Positions 28,375 to 36,491 of a stretch of DNA of 64,000 bases are shown piece by piece. Under the pieces are notes generated by a model. It saw nothing but the letters and a program-made list of their open reading frames with translations, searched no databases and was not told the DNA's origin. A program made the translations under genes and the position numbers. Position 1 is the stretch's first letter. Every line of letters begins with the position of its first letter. Source of the DNA: Massilia sp. 9096 (GTDB lineage: Bacteria > Pseudomonadota > Gammaproteobacteria > Burkholderiales > Burkholderiaceae_D); the NCBI RefSeq assembly GCF_000745265.1, contig NZ_JQNN01000001.1, positions 1,922,001 to 1,986,000 of the forward strand. Reading direction: 5' to 3'.

Positions 28375-28698
28375 TCAAGTACGCCCGAGCTTAGCCGCGC
28401 GCTTGCGCCGCGAATCCTTCGGATCGGCCACGAGCGGCCGGTAGATTTCGATGCGGTCGCGCTCGCGTAACACCGTATCGAGCGTCTTCTTCTTGCCGTA
28501 GATGCCGACCGGCTGCGTCACCAGGTTGATCTCGGGGAAGCTTTGCAGCACGCCGCTGCGCTCGATCGCCTGGCCGATGGTCGTGCCCGGCTCGACGCGC
28601 ATCGGATGCAGGAATTCGCGTTGCGGCGTCGCGTACAGCACGTAGACCTGCACTTCAGCGCCGAAGTCAGCCACTGAGTCAGCCACTGGCTCAACCAT
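28375..28698 (-). CDS. rnfH: RnfH family ubiquitin-like protein
   Basis: This 107-residue protein has a beta-grasp fold: VQVYVLYATPQREFLHPMRV, GTTIGQAIERSG, VGIYGKKKTLDTVL, DRIEIYRPLVADPKDSRRKR. The motif IYRPL-DPK is diagnostic of the RnfH family, which is usually next to ratA and of unknown molecular role. Its ATG overlaps the ratA stop by 8 bp. The N-terminal VADSVAD comes from a perfect 12-bp tandem repeat (28665-28688). Confidence 0.88.
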   Translation of the reverse strand: MVEPVADSVADFGAEVQVYVLYATPQREFLHPMRVEPGTTIGQAIERSGVLQSFPEINLVTQPVGIYGKKKTLDTVLRERDRIEIYRPLVADPKDSRRKRAAKLGRT

Positions 28699-29122
28699 AC
28701 ACCGCCTCGGCGCGCTTGCAAAAGGAATCGACCATCGTGTTGGCGATCATGCCGAACACCGGTCCGACGATCTGCTCGAGAATGATGTTCGAGAATTCGT
28801 ATTGCATGTCGAAGTCGATCTTGCAGGCGTCGGCGCGCAGCGCCTTGAAACTCCAGACCGCCTCGAGCATCTTGAAAGGACCGTCGACCAGGTGCATCTT
28901 CATCTGGGTCGGACGCTGGTTGTGATTCGACGTGGTGAAGCTCTGCTTGACCCCATGAAAGTTGATCTGCAACGCCGCGACGAGTTTGTCGTCGCTCCTT
29001 TCGACCAGTTTCACGCCGCTGCACCAGGGCAGGAATTTTGGATAGTCTTCGACTTTTGCGACGAGGTCGAACATTTGCTCGGCGCTGTAGCCCAAGAAAA
29101 CTGATTTGTGCACTACTGCCAT
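28691..29122 (-). CDS. ratA: RatA / COQ10-type START domain protein
   Basis: This 143-residue small START-like (polyketide cyclase/COQ10) domain protein contains VHKSVFLGYSAEQMFDLVA, VEDYPKFLPWCSGV and ILEQIVGPVFGMIANTMVDSF. Bacterial members were named RatA for blocking 70S ribosome association in E. coli, while the same fold in COQ10 binds ubiquinone precursors; either role is possible. It is divergent from smpB, as in most proteobacteria, and coupled to rnfH. Confidence 0.9.
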   Translation of the reverse strand: MAVVHKSVFLGYSAEQMFDLVAKVEDYPKFLPWCSGVKLVERSDDKLVAALQINFHGVKQSFTTSNHNQRPTQMKMHLVDGPFKMLEAVWSFKALRADACKIDFDMQYEFSNIILEQIVGPVFGMIANTMVDSFCKRAEAVYG

Positions 29123-29189
29123 GTGTCAGCCGTTTGTTATGATGTCGGATACCCTATAGTTTAACCGACGCGCGTATTTTCGCTATTTC

Positions 29190-29639
29190 ATGAGCATTAT
29201 TGATAATAAGAAAGCCTTTTTCGACTATTTCATCGAGGACCGCTATGAGGCCGGCCTGGTGCTGGAGGGCTGGGAAGTCAAGGCAATCCGGGATGGACGG
29301 GTCCAGATCAAGGAGGCCTATGTCGTCGTCCGCAATGGCGAACTGTATCTGTTCGGCGCGCACATCAGCCCATTGAGCACGGTCTCGGGATGGAGTCATC
29401 CGGAAGCCCTGCGTACCCGCAAGCTGCTGCTGCACAAGGCGGAAATCGACAAGCTGGTCGGCAAGGTCGAGCGCTCCGGCTACACGCTGGTGCCGCTCAA
29501 CCTGCACTTCAAGGGCGGCCGCGTGAAATGCGAAGTCGGCCTGGCCAAGGGCAAGAAGCAGCACGACAAGCGCGACACTGAACGCGACCGCGACGCCAAG
29601 CGCGAGGTCGAGAAGGCGATGAAGCAGATTCGCCGCTGA
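29190..29639 (+). CDS. smpB: SsrA-binding protein SmpB
   Basis: This 149-residue SmpB, the tmRNA partner in trans-translation, contains [39 protein letters not shown] and [15 protein letters not shown] basic C-terminal tail ([20 protein letters not shown]) mimics the missing mRNA/anticodon in the decoding site. The gene is convergent with yddG, with only 12 bp between stops and no visible terminator. The ssrA gene itself is not in the window. Confidence 0.96.
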   Translation: MSIIDNKKAFFDYFIEDRYEAGLVLEGWEVKAIRDGRVQIKEAYVVVRNGELYLFGAHISPLSTVSGWSHPEALRTRKLLLHKAEIDKLVGKVERSGYTLVPLNLHFKGGRVKCEVGLAKGKKQHDKRDTERDRDAKREVEKAMKQIRR

Positions 29640-29651
29640 TACGCCCGCGCG

Positions 29652-30539
29652 CTAGCGCCCGGCGCGCGTCGCCAGCCAGCACAGGACCGATCCTGCGCAC
29701 ACCATCGCCGCGCCCTGCCAGAACGCGCGCGGCAGGCCCGCGTGCAAGACCTGCGACGCCAGCGCCGACGACAGTACCGGGATGAAGTACGACGCCCCGG
29801 CCAGCAGCGTGACGTTCCCGCGCAGGATGCCGACGTTCCAGGCCGCGTAGCCGAAACCCATGGCGCCTGCGGCCAGCACCAGGCAGAGCAGCGCATGCAG
29901 GTCCACGTGCAGCGTGCTGCCGCCCTGGGCAAGGTACTTGATCCAGAGCGCTGCGGCGGTGAGCATGAAGAACAGCGTGACGCCGTTCTTGCCGCCGGCG
30001 ATGCGTGGGGTGATGGTGCAATAGCCGGCCCAGATCAGGGCCCCGGCCAGCGCCAGGCCGTAACTGTGAGGGTTGTCGCGCACGTTCGCCGCCATCGCCG
30101 CGCCATCGAACCCGTGCTCCCCGCCCAGGACCCGGCACACGCCTGCCAGCGCCAGCGCGACGCCCGGCGCGATCAGCCAACTGGCCTTCTGGCCGTTGAA
30201 CAGGATCGCGAACAGCATCGTCAGCGCGGGCCACAAATAGTTCACCATGCCGACTTCGATCGCCTGGCGGTTCGTGTGCGCATGGCCGATCGACAGCGAC
30301 AGGCAGATTTCGTAGCTCACGAACAGCACGCTGCCCCACACCAGATAGGCGCGCGGGAAATCGCGCACCTTGCCCAGGCCGACCGTGGCCAGGAGCAGGA
30401 GCGCGGCCAGCGTGTACATCGCCGCTGCGCCCCCGGTCGGTCCGAGCGCCTGGCTCACGCTGCGCAGCAGGCCGACGACCGAACTCCACAGCAGCACGGC
30501 CGACAGGCCGGTCAGCGTGGCGCGGGCGCGCAGGCTCAC
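29652..30539 (-). CDS. yddG: Aromatic amino acid exporter, DMT superfamily
   Basis: This 295-residue DMT-superfamily protein has ten predicted helices in two EamA halves. It closely matches the E. coli YddG pattern: VLLWSSVVGLLRSVS, GPTGGAAAMYTL, VSYEICLSLSIGHA, QAIEVGMVNYLWPALT, AAWNVGILRGNVTLLA and VLCWLATR. YddG exports aromatic amino acids (Phe, Tyr, Trp) and analogues across the inner membrane. The start is a GTG in a GTGA overlap with the upstream Bcr/CflA gene, so the two exporters are coupled. Confidence 0.88.
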   Translation of the reverse strand: MSLRARATLTGLSAVLLWSSVVGLLRSVSQALGPTGGAAAMYTLAALLLLATVGLGKVRDFPRAYLVWGSVLFVSYEICLSLSIGHAHTNRQAIEVGMVNYLWPALTMLFAILFNGQKASWLIAPGVALALAGVCRVLGGEHGFDGAAMAANVRDNPHSYGLALAGALIWAGYCTITPRIAGGKNGVTLFFMLTAAALWIKYLAQGGSTLHVDLHALLCLVLAAGAMGFGYAAWNVGILRGNVTLLAGASYFIPVLSSALASQVLHAGLPRAFWQGAAMVCAGSVLCWLATRAGR

Positions 30540-31729
30540 GCCACCGCCCTGCCCCGCGCCAGCGCGTAGCCCAGCCGGCATGCCGCGAAGCTTGCCGCCA
30601 GGCCGATCGCCACGCCGCAGGCGATCTTGAAGGCGCTGCCGAACAGCAGCGGCGCGACCAGGCCCGAGACCAGCGCGAACGACATCATCTGGATGAAGGA
30701 CAGCATCGACGAGGCCAGGCCGCGGTTCTCCGGGAACAGGCCGAGCGCGCCGACCTGGATCGCCGGCATCGCCACCGCCAGGCCGAAGGTGTAGACCATC
30801 AGCGGCAGCACCGCCCACGGCACCGTGACGTCGCTGCCCGCCCAGGCGGTATAGCCGACGTTCAGCACGCAGGCCAGCAGCATGGTGCCGAAGCCGATCG
30901 CGCGCAAGGTCGCCGCCGGCATCTTCGTGGCGCGCTTGCCGCCCCAGGCCGAGCCGATCACCATGCCCGAGATCAGCGGAATGAACATCCAGGCGAACGC
31001 GGTCTCGGGCAGGTGCAGGATGTCCATGATGAAGTTGGCCGCCGAGCCGATGTACAGCGAAAGCCCGCCGAAGGCCAGGCCGACCGACAGCGACAGCAGC
31101 AGGAACTGCGGATGGCCGAGCACCTTGACGTAGTTGCGCGCGATCGAGCCGGGGTGGAAGGCGTGGCGCTTGTCTACAGGCAGGCTCTCCGGCAGCAGGC
31201 GCAGGCAGGTGACCAGCATCAGCGCGCCGAAGATCGCCAGGAACACGAAGGTCGCGCGCCAGCCGAAGCTGACGAACAGCCAGCCGCCCAGGATCGGCGC
31301 CACCGCCGGCGCCAGGCCGAAGACCATCATCACGTGCGACATGATGCGCTGGGCGTCGGCCCCGGTGAAGCGGTCCTGCACAATGGCCTGGCCGATCACC
31401 GAGCCGGCGCCGGCCGACATGCCCTGCAGCGCGCGGCACAGCAGCAGCCAGCCGAAGGTCGGCGCGCAGGCCGCGCCGGCGGACGCCGCGGTGTAGACCA
31501 CGAGCGCGACCAGGATCACCGGGCGGCGCCCGAACGAGTCCGACAGGGTCCCGTAGAACAGCATCATGAACGCGAACATGAACAGGAACACGCTCAAGGT
31601 CTGCTGGACCGCGACCGGGCCGACCGCGAACGCGCGCCCGATCGCCGGCATCGAGGGAAGATAAGTGTCGATCGCCAGCGCCCCGACCATACCGAGACAG
31701 GCCAGGATCACCGTCAGCAGTCGCTGCAT
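30536..31729 (-). CDS. Bcr/CflA family multidrug efflux MFS transporter
   Basis: This 397-residue MFS transporter has 12 predicted helices. The N-terminal IDTYLPSMPAIGRAF motif after helix 1 is the Bcr/CflA (DHA1) signature. The loop 2-3 motif GTLSDSFGRRPVILVAL and the motif GMSAGAGSVIGQAIVQD are also present. Family members expel drugs such as bicyclomycin or chloramphenicol and some export amino acids. It is cotranscribed with yddG downstream (4-bp overlap). The substrate cannot be fixed from sequence. Confidence 0.9.
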   Translation of the reverse strand: MQRLLTVILACLGMVGALAIDTYLPSMPAIGRAFAVGPVAVQQTLSVFLFMFAFMMLFYGTLSDSFGRRPVILVALVVYTAASAGAACAPTFGWLLLCRALQGMSAGAGSVIGQAIVQDRFTGADAQRIMSHVMMVFGLAPAVAPILGGWLFVSFGWRATFVFLAIFGALMLVTCLRLLPESLPVDKRHAFHPGSIARNYVKVLGHPQFLLLSLSVGLAFGGLSLYIGSAANFIMDILHLPETAFAWMFIPLISGMVIGSAWGGKRATKMPAATLRAIGFGTMLLACVLNVGYTAWAGSDVTVPWAVLPLMVYTFGLAVAMPAIQVGALGLFPENRGLASSMLSFIQMMSFALVSGLVAPLLFGSAFKIACGVAIGLAASFAACRLGYALARGRAVA

Positions 31730-31884
31730 GGAGGTCGCCTTTCAGAATCCGAAAGGCGCGATTGTACGGGATTGTCGGCTTGACAGCGCAGCGGCGCTGC
31801 GATCACCCCAGGGGTCCGCCTGCCCGCGCGCGCGTGCCTGACGTGCGCGCGGGTGCGGCGAACGGTCGATGATCGGTCGGGCGC

Positions 31885-32559
31885 TCAGTCGGCCCGGTAA
31901 AGCGACATGCCGAAGCGCTCGGTGCGCGGCATCCAGTTGCCCTGGTAGTCGGCGGAGACCAGCACGCGTTCGGCGCGGCCGATCAGGTTCTTGCGCGGCA
32001 CCAGGCCGATGTAGCGCGAGTCGGCGCTGTTGTCGCGGTTATCGCCCAGCATCAGGTACTGGCCGGACGGCACCGTGACCGGGCCGAAGTTGCGCGCCGC
32101 GTTCACCTCCGGCAGCAGCTGGATGTGGCGCGGGCGGCCGTTGATCGACTCGTCGAGCTGCACCGCGCGCAGCGCCGAGCCGCCGACCGAATCGAGCGAC
32201 TCCTCGACCACGCGGTAATTGGCGCCGCGGCCGTTGATGTAGAGGCGCTCGTTGCGCATCTCGACGGTGTCGCCGGGCAGCGCGACCAGGCGCTTGATCA
32301 GCAGCATGCCGTCCTTCGGCGAGTGGAAGGTGACGATGTCGCCGCGCGCCGGCTCGCCCATGTGGGCCACGACGACGTCGGTCAGCGGCACCTTCAGGTC
32401 GAACGCCATGCGGTTGACCAGCACCACGTCGCCCTCGAGCAGGTTGGGATGCATCGAGGCCGAGGGGATCGGGTTCCAGTCCGCGACCGCGGTGCGGAAC
32501 ACGCCGAACATCACGAGGAAGGCCAGGAAGCCTTTGTTGTTGCGCACCCAGTTTTTCAC
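31885..32559 (-). CDS. lepB: Signal peptidase I (S26 family)
   Basis: This 224-residue protein has one N-terminal membrane helix (GFLAFLVMFGVFRTAVADW) and then the catalytic Ser in NPIPSASMHPNL. The Lys is in MLLIKRLVALPGD, and box E is MLGDNRDNSADSR. The Ser/Lys dyad cleaves signal peptides at the periplasmic face. GTG 32559 was chosen because GGGGAG lies 7 nt upstream; an upstream TTG (32589) lacks this. Only one membrane helix precedes the catalytic domain, so it is shorter than E. coli LepB, and it is not beside lepA/rnc here. It may be an additional signal peptidase. Confidence 0.85.
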   Translation of the reverse strand: MKNWVRNNKGFLAFLVMFGVFRTAVADWNPIPSASMHPNLLEGDVVLVNRMAFDLKVPLTDVVVAHMGEPARGDIVTFHSPKDGMLLIKRLVALPGDTVEMRNERLYINGRGANYRVVEESLDSVGGSALRAVQLDESINGRPRHIQLLPEVNAARNFGPVTVPSGQYLMLGDNRDNSADSRYIGLVPRKNLIGRAERVLVSADYQGNWMPRTERFGMSLYRAD

Positions 32560-32674
32560 CGCACGACTCCCCGCTTGTTGTTGTGTCAAGCAGAGTTATA
32601 CGCCGTATTGCAGGTGCAATGCTTAACCGAGAATTAAGTGCCTCCGGCGCATGATGCCGGCGCATGGTGCAGGG

Positions 32675-32857
32675 CTAGCGGTGCGGCGACGCGGGCGGCT
32701 TGAGCACGTGGCGGCAAGCCACCGCCAGCGGCGTCGCCAGCGCCAGGGCGGCGACCCAGTCCCACACGCCATCCCCGAGCAGGCCCGCGCCGAGCCCGAA
32801 CACACTCAGCACGCCGAGCAGGACCGGCATGCCCCACAGCCTGCGCGAGGCGCTCAT
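32675..32857 (-). CDS. Small two-helix membrane protein, PepSY-associated
   Basis: This 60-residue protein has two hydrophobic segments (LWGMPVLLGVLSVFGLGAGLLG and VAALALATPLAVAC). Its ATG overlaps the PepSY gene stop (ATGA), so it is translated with it. Small membrane proteins of this kind commonly accompany PepSY-TM proteins next to siderophore receptors. They may be an accessory subunit of a siderophore reductase, but no function is proven. Confidence 0.75.
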   Translation of the reverse strand: MSASRRLWGMPVLLGVLSVFGLGAGLLGDGVWDWVAALALATPLAVACRHVLKPPASPHR

Positions 32858-34038
32858 CGGCTGCCCTCGGCGCTGCCCTCGCGCACGGGCGCCTGCGCGC
32901 GCGCCGGTGCAGGCGCCCTGGCCTGCGCCGCACGCCCGCGCCGGATCCACAGGTACAAGCCGCTGCCCAGCACCACGATGGTGGCGACGTCGAGCAGCGC
33001 CCACACCAGCTTGAGCGGCGCGCCGCCGTAGTCGCCGAAGTGCAGCGGCTGCGACAGCAGCAGCACGGTCAGGTACCAGGGCAGCGAGCGCTGGTCGGCC
33101 ACCTGGCTGGTTCGCGCATCGACCAGCACCGGCTTGACCAGGCGTGCGGTCAGCGCGCGGTCGCCGCGCATGTAGACGCCGTAATGGTGCGGGCTGGCGA
33201 AACCGGTGCCCGGGAAGGCGATGAAGGCGACCTGCATCCCCGGCTGGGCCGCGCGCGCATTGGCCACGCTGGCCTCCATCGACGCCATCGGCGCCTTCGG
33301 GTCGAGCGGCGGCAAGCCGGCATGCGACTTGACCATCGCCGCCACCTCGGTCGACTGCCAGACCTGCAGCAGCACGTCGGCCAGCGTGTTCATCACGCCG
33401 GTGGCGCCGACCACCAGCGCCCACGCCAGCGTGACGATGCCGAGCAGGTTGTGCAGGTCGAGCCACTTCAGGCGCGCGGTGCGGCCATGGCGCACGGTGC
33501 CGAAGTCGAGCTTGCGCATGAAGGGCGCGTAGAGCACCACGCCGGAGACGATGGCGGTTAACAGCAGCAGCCCCATCGCGCCCAGGAACAGCTTGCCCCA
33601 CTGCCCGGCGAACAGGTCGACGTGCAGGTGATACAGGAACTGCAGCACGCCGCCGCCTTCGATCGGCGGCTCGCCGACGAACTTCGCGGTGCGCGCGTCG
33701 ATGCCGATCGAGACGAAATGCGGGTCGTCGATACGGTCGCCCATGGTCAGGAACCACATGTCGGGGTCTTCGGGCTCCTGCGACATGAACATCATGACCT
33801 TGCCCGGATAGCGCGCCTTGCCGGCGGCGATGACCTGGTCGAGGCTGGCATGCGGCGGCTTGCCGGACAGTGCAACGGGCAAGGCCGGCGCTTCGATCTC
33901 GGCGCCGCTCAGTTCGGCCAGCTCCTCGTGATAGATCAGCGGCAGGCCGGTCAGGCACAGCAGCAGCATGAAGGCGGTGCAAACCAGGCTGCTCCACTTG
34001 TGGATCCAGGACCAGCGGCGAAGATTGGCGGGAGACAT
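32854..34038 (-). CDS. PepSY-associated TM protein (putative ferric-siderophore reductase)
   Basis: This 394-residue inner-membrane protein has about four helices (residues ~15-38, 148-170, 197-220, 338-360) and two periplasmic PepSY-like regions. The opening LRRWSWIHKWSSLVCTAFMLLLCLTGLPLIYHEE is characteristic. Histidines in LHVDLFAGQWGK, WLDLHNLLG and SQPLHFGDYGG could bind haem. Related proteins (FoxB/PiuB/FecN type) reduce ferric siderophores at the inner membrane. It is divergent from a TonB receptor across a Fur-controlled promoter region, which supports an iron role. The C-terminal Ala/Pro/Arg tail is probably disordered. Confidence 0.82.
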   Translation of the reverse strand: MSPANLRRWSWIHKWSSLVCTAFMLLLCLTGLPLIYHEELAELSGAEIEAPALPVALSGKPPHASLDQVIAAGKARYPGKVMMFMSQEPEDPDMWFLTMGDRIDDPHFVSIGIDARTAKFVGEPPIEGGGVLQFLYHLHVDLFAGQWGKLFLGAMGLLLLTAIVSGVVLYAPFMRKLDFGTVRHGRTARLKWLDLHNLLGIVTLAWALVVGATGVMNTLADVLLQVWQSTEVAAMVKSHAGLPPLDPKAPMASMEASVANARAAQPGMQVAFIAFPGTGFASPHHYGVYMRGDRALTARLVKPVLVDARTSQVADQRSLPWYLTVLLLSQPLHFGDYGGAPLKLVWALLDVATIVVLGSGLYLWIRRGRAAQARAPAPARAQAPVREGSAEGSR

Positions 34039-34087
34039 CGTCAGAGAATGAGGGGACTGCGTGGGGCCGCGTGGCGGTCGAGGTCAG

Positions 34088-34116
34088 ATGTTAATAGTTC
34101 TCATTTACGAATGCAA
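34088..34116 (-). promoter_or_regulatory. Promoter of the PepSY operon with overlapping Fur-like half box
   Basis: On the minus strand: -35 TTGCAT (34116-34111), 17-bp spacer, -10 TAACAT (34093-34088). The spacer/-10 contains AATGAGAACTATT (34105-34093), matching the perfect Fur box of the divergent gene at 12 of 13 positions over its first part. Iron repression of this promoter is likely. Confidence 0.6.
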
Positions 34117-34132
34117 GCGGGGTCGCTATAAT
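34104..34132 (+). promoter_or_regulatory. Sigma-70 promoter of the TonB receptor gene
   Basis: -35 TTTACG (34104-34109), 17-bp spacer, perfect -10 TATAAT (34127-34132). The Fur box starts inside the -10. Confidence 0.7.
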
Positions 34133-34147
34133 GAGAATTATTCTCAT
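34131..34147. promoter_or_regulatory. Fur box (perfect 17-bp palindrome)
   Basis: ATGAGAAT-T-ATTCTCAT is an exact inverted repeat matching the core of the Fur consensus. It overlaps the -10 and start-site region of the TonB receptor promoter. Fe2+-Fur binding here would block transcription when iron is plentiful. Confidence 0.85.
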
Positions 34148-34166
34148 CAATACGAAGAAGAAATCC

Positions 34167-36383
34167 ATGAAGAACATTGTCCATCCCCGCACCGCGCTGA
34201 CCCCGATCGCCGTCGCCGCCCTGCTGCTGGCGGCCGGCGCGGCCCATGCGCAGACCGGCGCGCAAAGCGCCGCGCAGACCGGCGATGATGCAGGCGCGCA
34301 GGCGCCGGTGCCGACCGTCGTGGTCAGCGCGTCGGCCGACGCCTCGGCCCAGGGGCTGCCCTCGGCCTACGCCGGCGGCCAGGTCGCGCGCGGCGGCCGC
34401 CTGGGGCTGCTGGGCAACGTCGACATCATGGATTCGCCCTTCAACAGCACCAACTACACGATGTCGCTGATCCAGGCGCAGCAGGCCAAGGGCGTGGCCG
34501 ACGTGCTGGCCAACGACCCCTCGGTGCGCGTCGCGCGCGGCTTCGGCAACTTCCAGGAACTGTACGTCATCCGCGGCTTCCCGGTGAACTCGGACGACAT
34601 CGCCTACAACGGCCTGTACGGCCTGCTGCCGCGCCAGTTCGTCGCCTCCGAGCTGCTCGAGCGCGTCGAAGTGCTGCGCGGCGCGAACAGCTTCGTGAAC
34701 GGCGCCGCGCCGGGCGGCGGCAACATCGGCGGCTCGGTCAACCTGGTCCCGAAGCGCGCGCCCAACGCGCCGCTCAACGAGATCACGGTTGGCGTCGACT
34801 CGGGCGGCCAGGGTTACGTGGCCGCCGACGTCGCGCGCCGCCTGGGCGAAGGCGAGCGCCTGGGCGTGCGCATCAACGCCGTGCGGCGCGACGGCGACAC
34901 CGCGGTCGACCGCGAGAAGCGCCAGCTGACCGTGTTCTCGGTCGGCATGGACTACCGCGGCGACAATTACCGCCTGTCGGCCGACGTCGGCCACCAGGAC
35001 CACCAGCTGACCGACCCGCGTCCGAGCGTGAGCGCGGGCGCAAACCTGCCGATCCCGGCCGCCCCGGACGCCGACAAGAACTTCGGCCAGCCCTGGACGC
35101 GCTCGCAGGAACGCGACACCTTCGGCACCGTGCGCGGCGAAATCGACCTGGCCCCGAACGTGGTCGGCTGGGCCGCGTTCGGCATGCGCAGCGGTCACGA
35201 ATTCAATTCGCTGGCCTCGCCCACGACGACCGACACGGCCGGCGGCACCGCCGCCTACCGCTTCGACAACGTGCGCGACGACATCGACCGCACCGGCGAG
35301 ATCGGCGTGCGCGGCGAGCTGCGCACCGGCGCCGTCAAGCACACCATCAGCGCCACCGCGTCGACCTTCGAGGGCCGCTCGAAGAACGCCTACGCGCTGT
35401 CGGACTTCAGCGGCTTCGCGTCGAACCTGTACCGCCCGCTGGACGCCGCCGCGCCGCCGGCCACCTTCTACACCGGCGGTGCGATGGACAACCCGCTGCT
35501 GACCAACAAGGTAATCCTGGGCAGCTATGCGCTGGCCGACACCCTGGCGATGCTGGACGACTCGGTGCGCCTGACCGTCGGCCTGCGCCACCAGATGCTC
35601 AAGAATGTCAGCTACGACTACAACAGCGGTGCTGCACAGACCCGCTACGACCGCAGCGCCAACACGCCGGTGGTCGGGATCGTCTACCGTCCGCTCAAGA
35701 GCGTCTCGGTGTACGCCAACTACGCCGAAGCGTTGCAGCAGGGCCCGACGGCGGCCGGCACCGAGATCGTCAACCAGGGCCAGATCTTCGAGCCCTACGT
35801 CTCGCGCCAGAAGGAAGTCGGTGTCAAGTACGACGGCGGCAAGCTGGGCGGCAGCGTCGCCTTCTTCACCACATCGCAGCCGCTGGGCAACGTACAGGAC
35901 CGCGTGTTCGGCGTATTCGGCTCGCAAAAGAACCAGGGTATCGAGCTGTCGGTATTCGGCATGCCGATGCATGGACTGCGCGTGCTGGGCGGCCTGACCC
36001 TGCTCGAGACCGAACAGCGCGACACCGGCGTCGCGGCCACCGAAGGCAAGGATGCGATCGGCGTGCCGCGCACGCAGCTGAACCTGGGCGTCGACTGGGA
36101 CGTCCCGGGCATGCCGGGCATGGCGCTGGACGCGCGTACCCTGTACACCTCGCACCAGTACGCCGACGCCGGCAACACCCAGCAGCTGCCGTCCTGGACA
36201 CGCCTGGACCTGGGCGCCAGCTACACGACCCGCCTGATGGACCGCGACGTCACGCTGCGCGCGCGCGTCGACAACGTCACCGACCGTGCCTACTGGGCCT
36301 CGGCCGGCGGCTATCCGGGCTATGGCTACCTGGTGCTGGGCGCGCCGCGCACCTTCGGGCTGACGGCGACGGTCGGCTTCTGA
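34167..36383 (+). CDS. TonB-dependent siderophore receptor
   Basis: This 738-residue outer-membrane receptor has a signal peptide ending AAGAAHAQ. The plug domain (about 60-190) includes VADVLANDPSVRVARGFGNF and LYVIRGFPVNSDDIAYNGL, then LLERVEVLRGANSFVNG and NLVPKRAP. A 22-strand barrel ends in LTATVGF with terminal Phe. It belongs to the FhuA/FpvA-like siderophore group. ATG 34167 (MKNIVHPRTAL, preceded by GAAGAAG) is preferred over an ATG at 34131 that lies within the promoter/Fur box. It imports a ferric siderophore with TonB energy; the siderophore is unknown. No biosynthesis genes lie nearby, so a xenosiderophore is possible. Confidence 0.93.
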   Translation: MKNIVHPRTALTPIAVAALLLAAGAAHAQTGAQSAAQTGDDAGAQAPVPTVVVSASADASAQGLPSAYAGGQVARGGRLGLLGNVDIMDSPFNSTNYTMSLIQAQQAKGVADVLANDPSVRVARGFGNFQELYVIRGFPVNSDDIAYNGLYGLLPRQFVASELLERVEVLRGANSFVNGAAPGGGNIGGSVNLVPKRAPNAPLNEITVGVDSGGQGYVAADVARRLGEGERLGVRINAVRRDGDTAVDREKRQLTVFSVGMDYRGDNYRLSADVGHQDHQLTDPRPSVSAGANLPIPAAPDADKNFGQPWTRSQERDTFGTVRGEIDLAPNVVGWAAFGMRSGHEFNSLASPTTTDTAGGTAAYRFDNVRDDIDRTGEIGVRGELRTGAVKHTISATASTFEGRSKNAYALSDFSGFASNLYRPLDAAAPPATFYTGGAMDNPLLTNKVILGSYALADTLAMLDDSVRLTVGLRHQMLKNVSYDYNSGAAQTRYDRSANTPVVGIVYRPLKSVSVYANYAEALQQGPTAAGTEIVNQGQIFEPYVSRQKEVGVKYDGGKLGGSVAFFTTSQPLGNVQDRVFGVFGSQKNQGIELSVFGMPMHGLRVLGGLTLLETEQRDTGVAATEGKDAIGVPRTQLNLGVDWDVPGMPGMALDARTLYTSHQYADAGNTQQLPSWTRLDLGASYTTRLMDRDVTLRARVDNVTDRAYWASAGGYPGYGYLVLGAPRTFGLTATVGF

Positions 36384-36455
36384 GGCGCGACGGCGTCTTC
36401 GGACCGGTCCGGGGCGCAGCGCTTCACGCGCGCGCACCGAGCCGGCGCCCGGCGC

Positions 36456-36491
36456 TCATCTCTGCGCTTATTTCTGCGCTTATTTCTGTGC
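36456..36491 (-). repeat. Three tandem 12-bp units at the qmcA 3' end
   Basis: Read on the minus strand: GCACAGAAATAA, GCGCAGAAATAA, GCGCAGAGATGA. The first is the final Ala-Gln-Lys-stop of qmcA (36480-36491); the next two repeat it in frame (36468-36479, 36456-36467), giving three consecutive in-frame stop codons. Confidence 0.88.
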
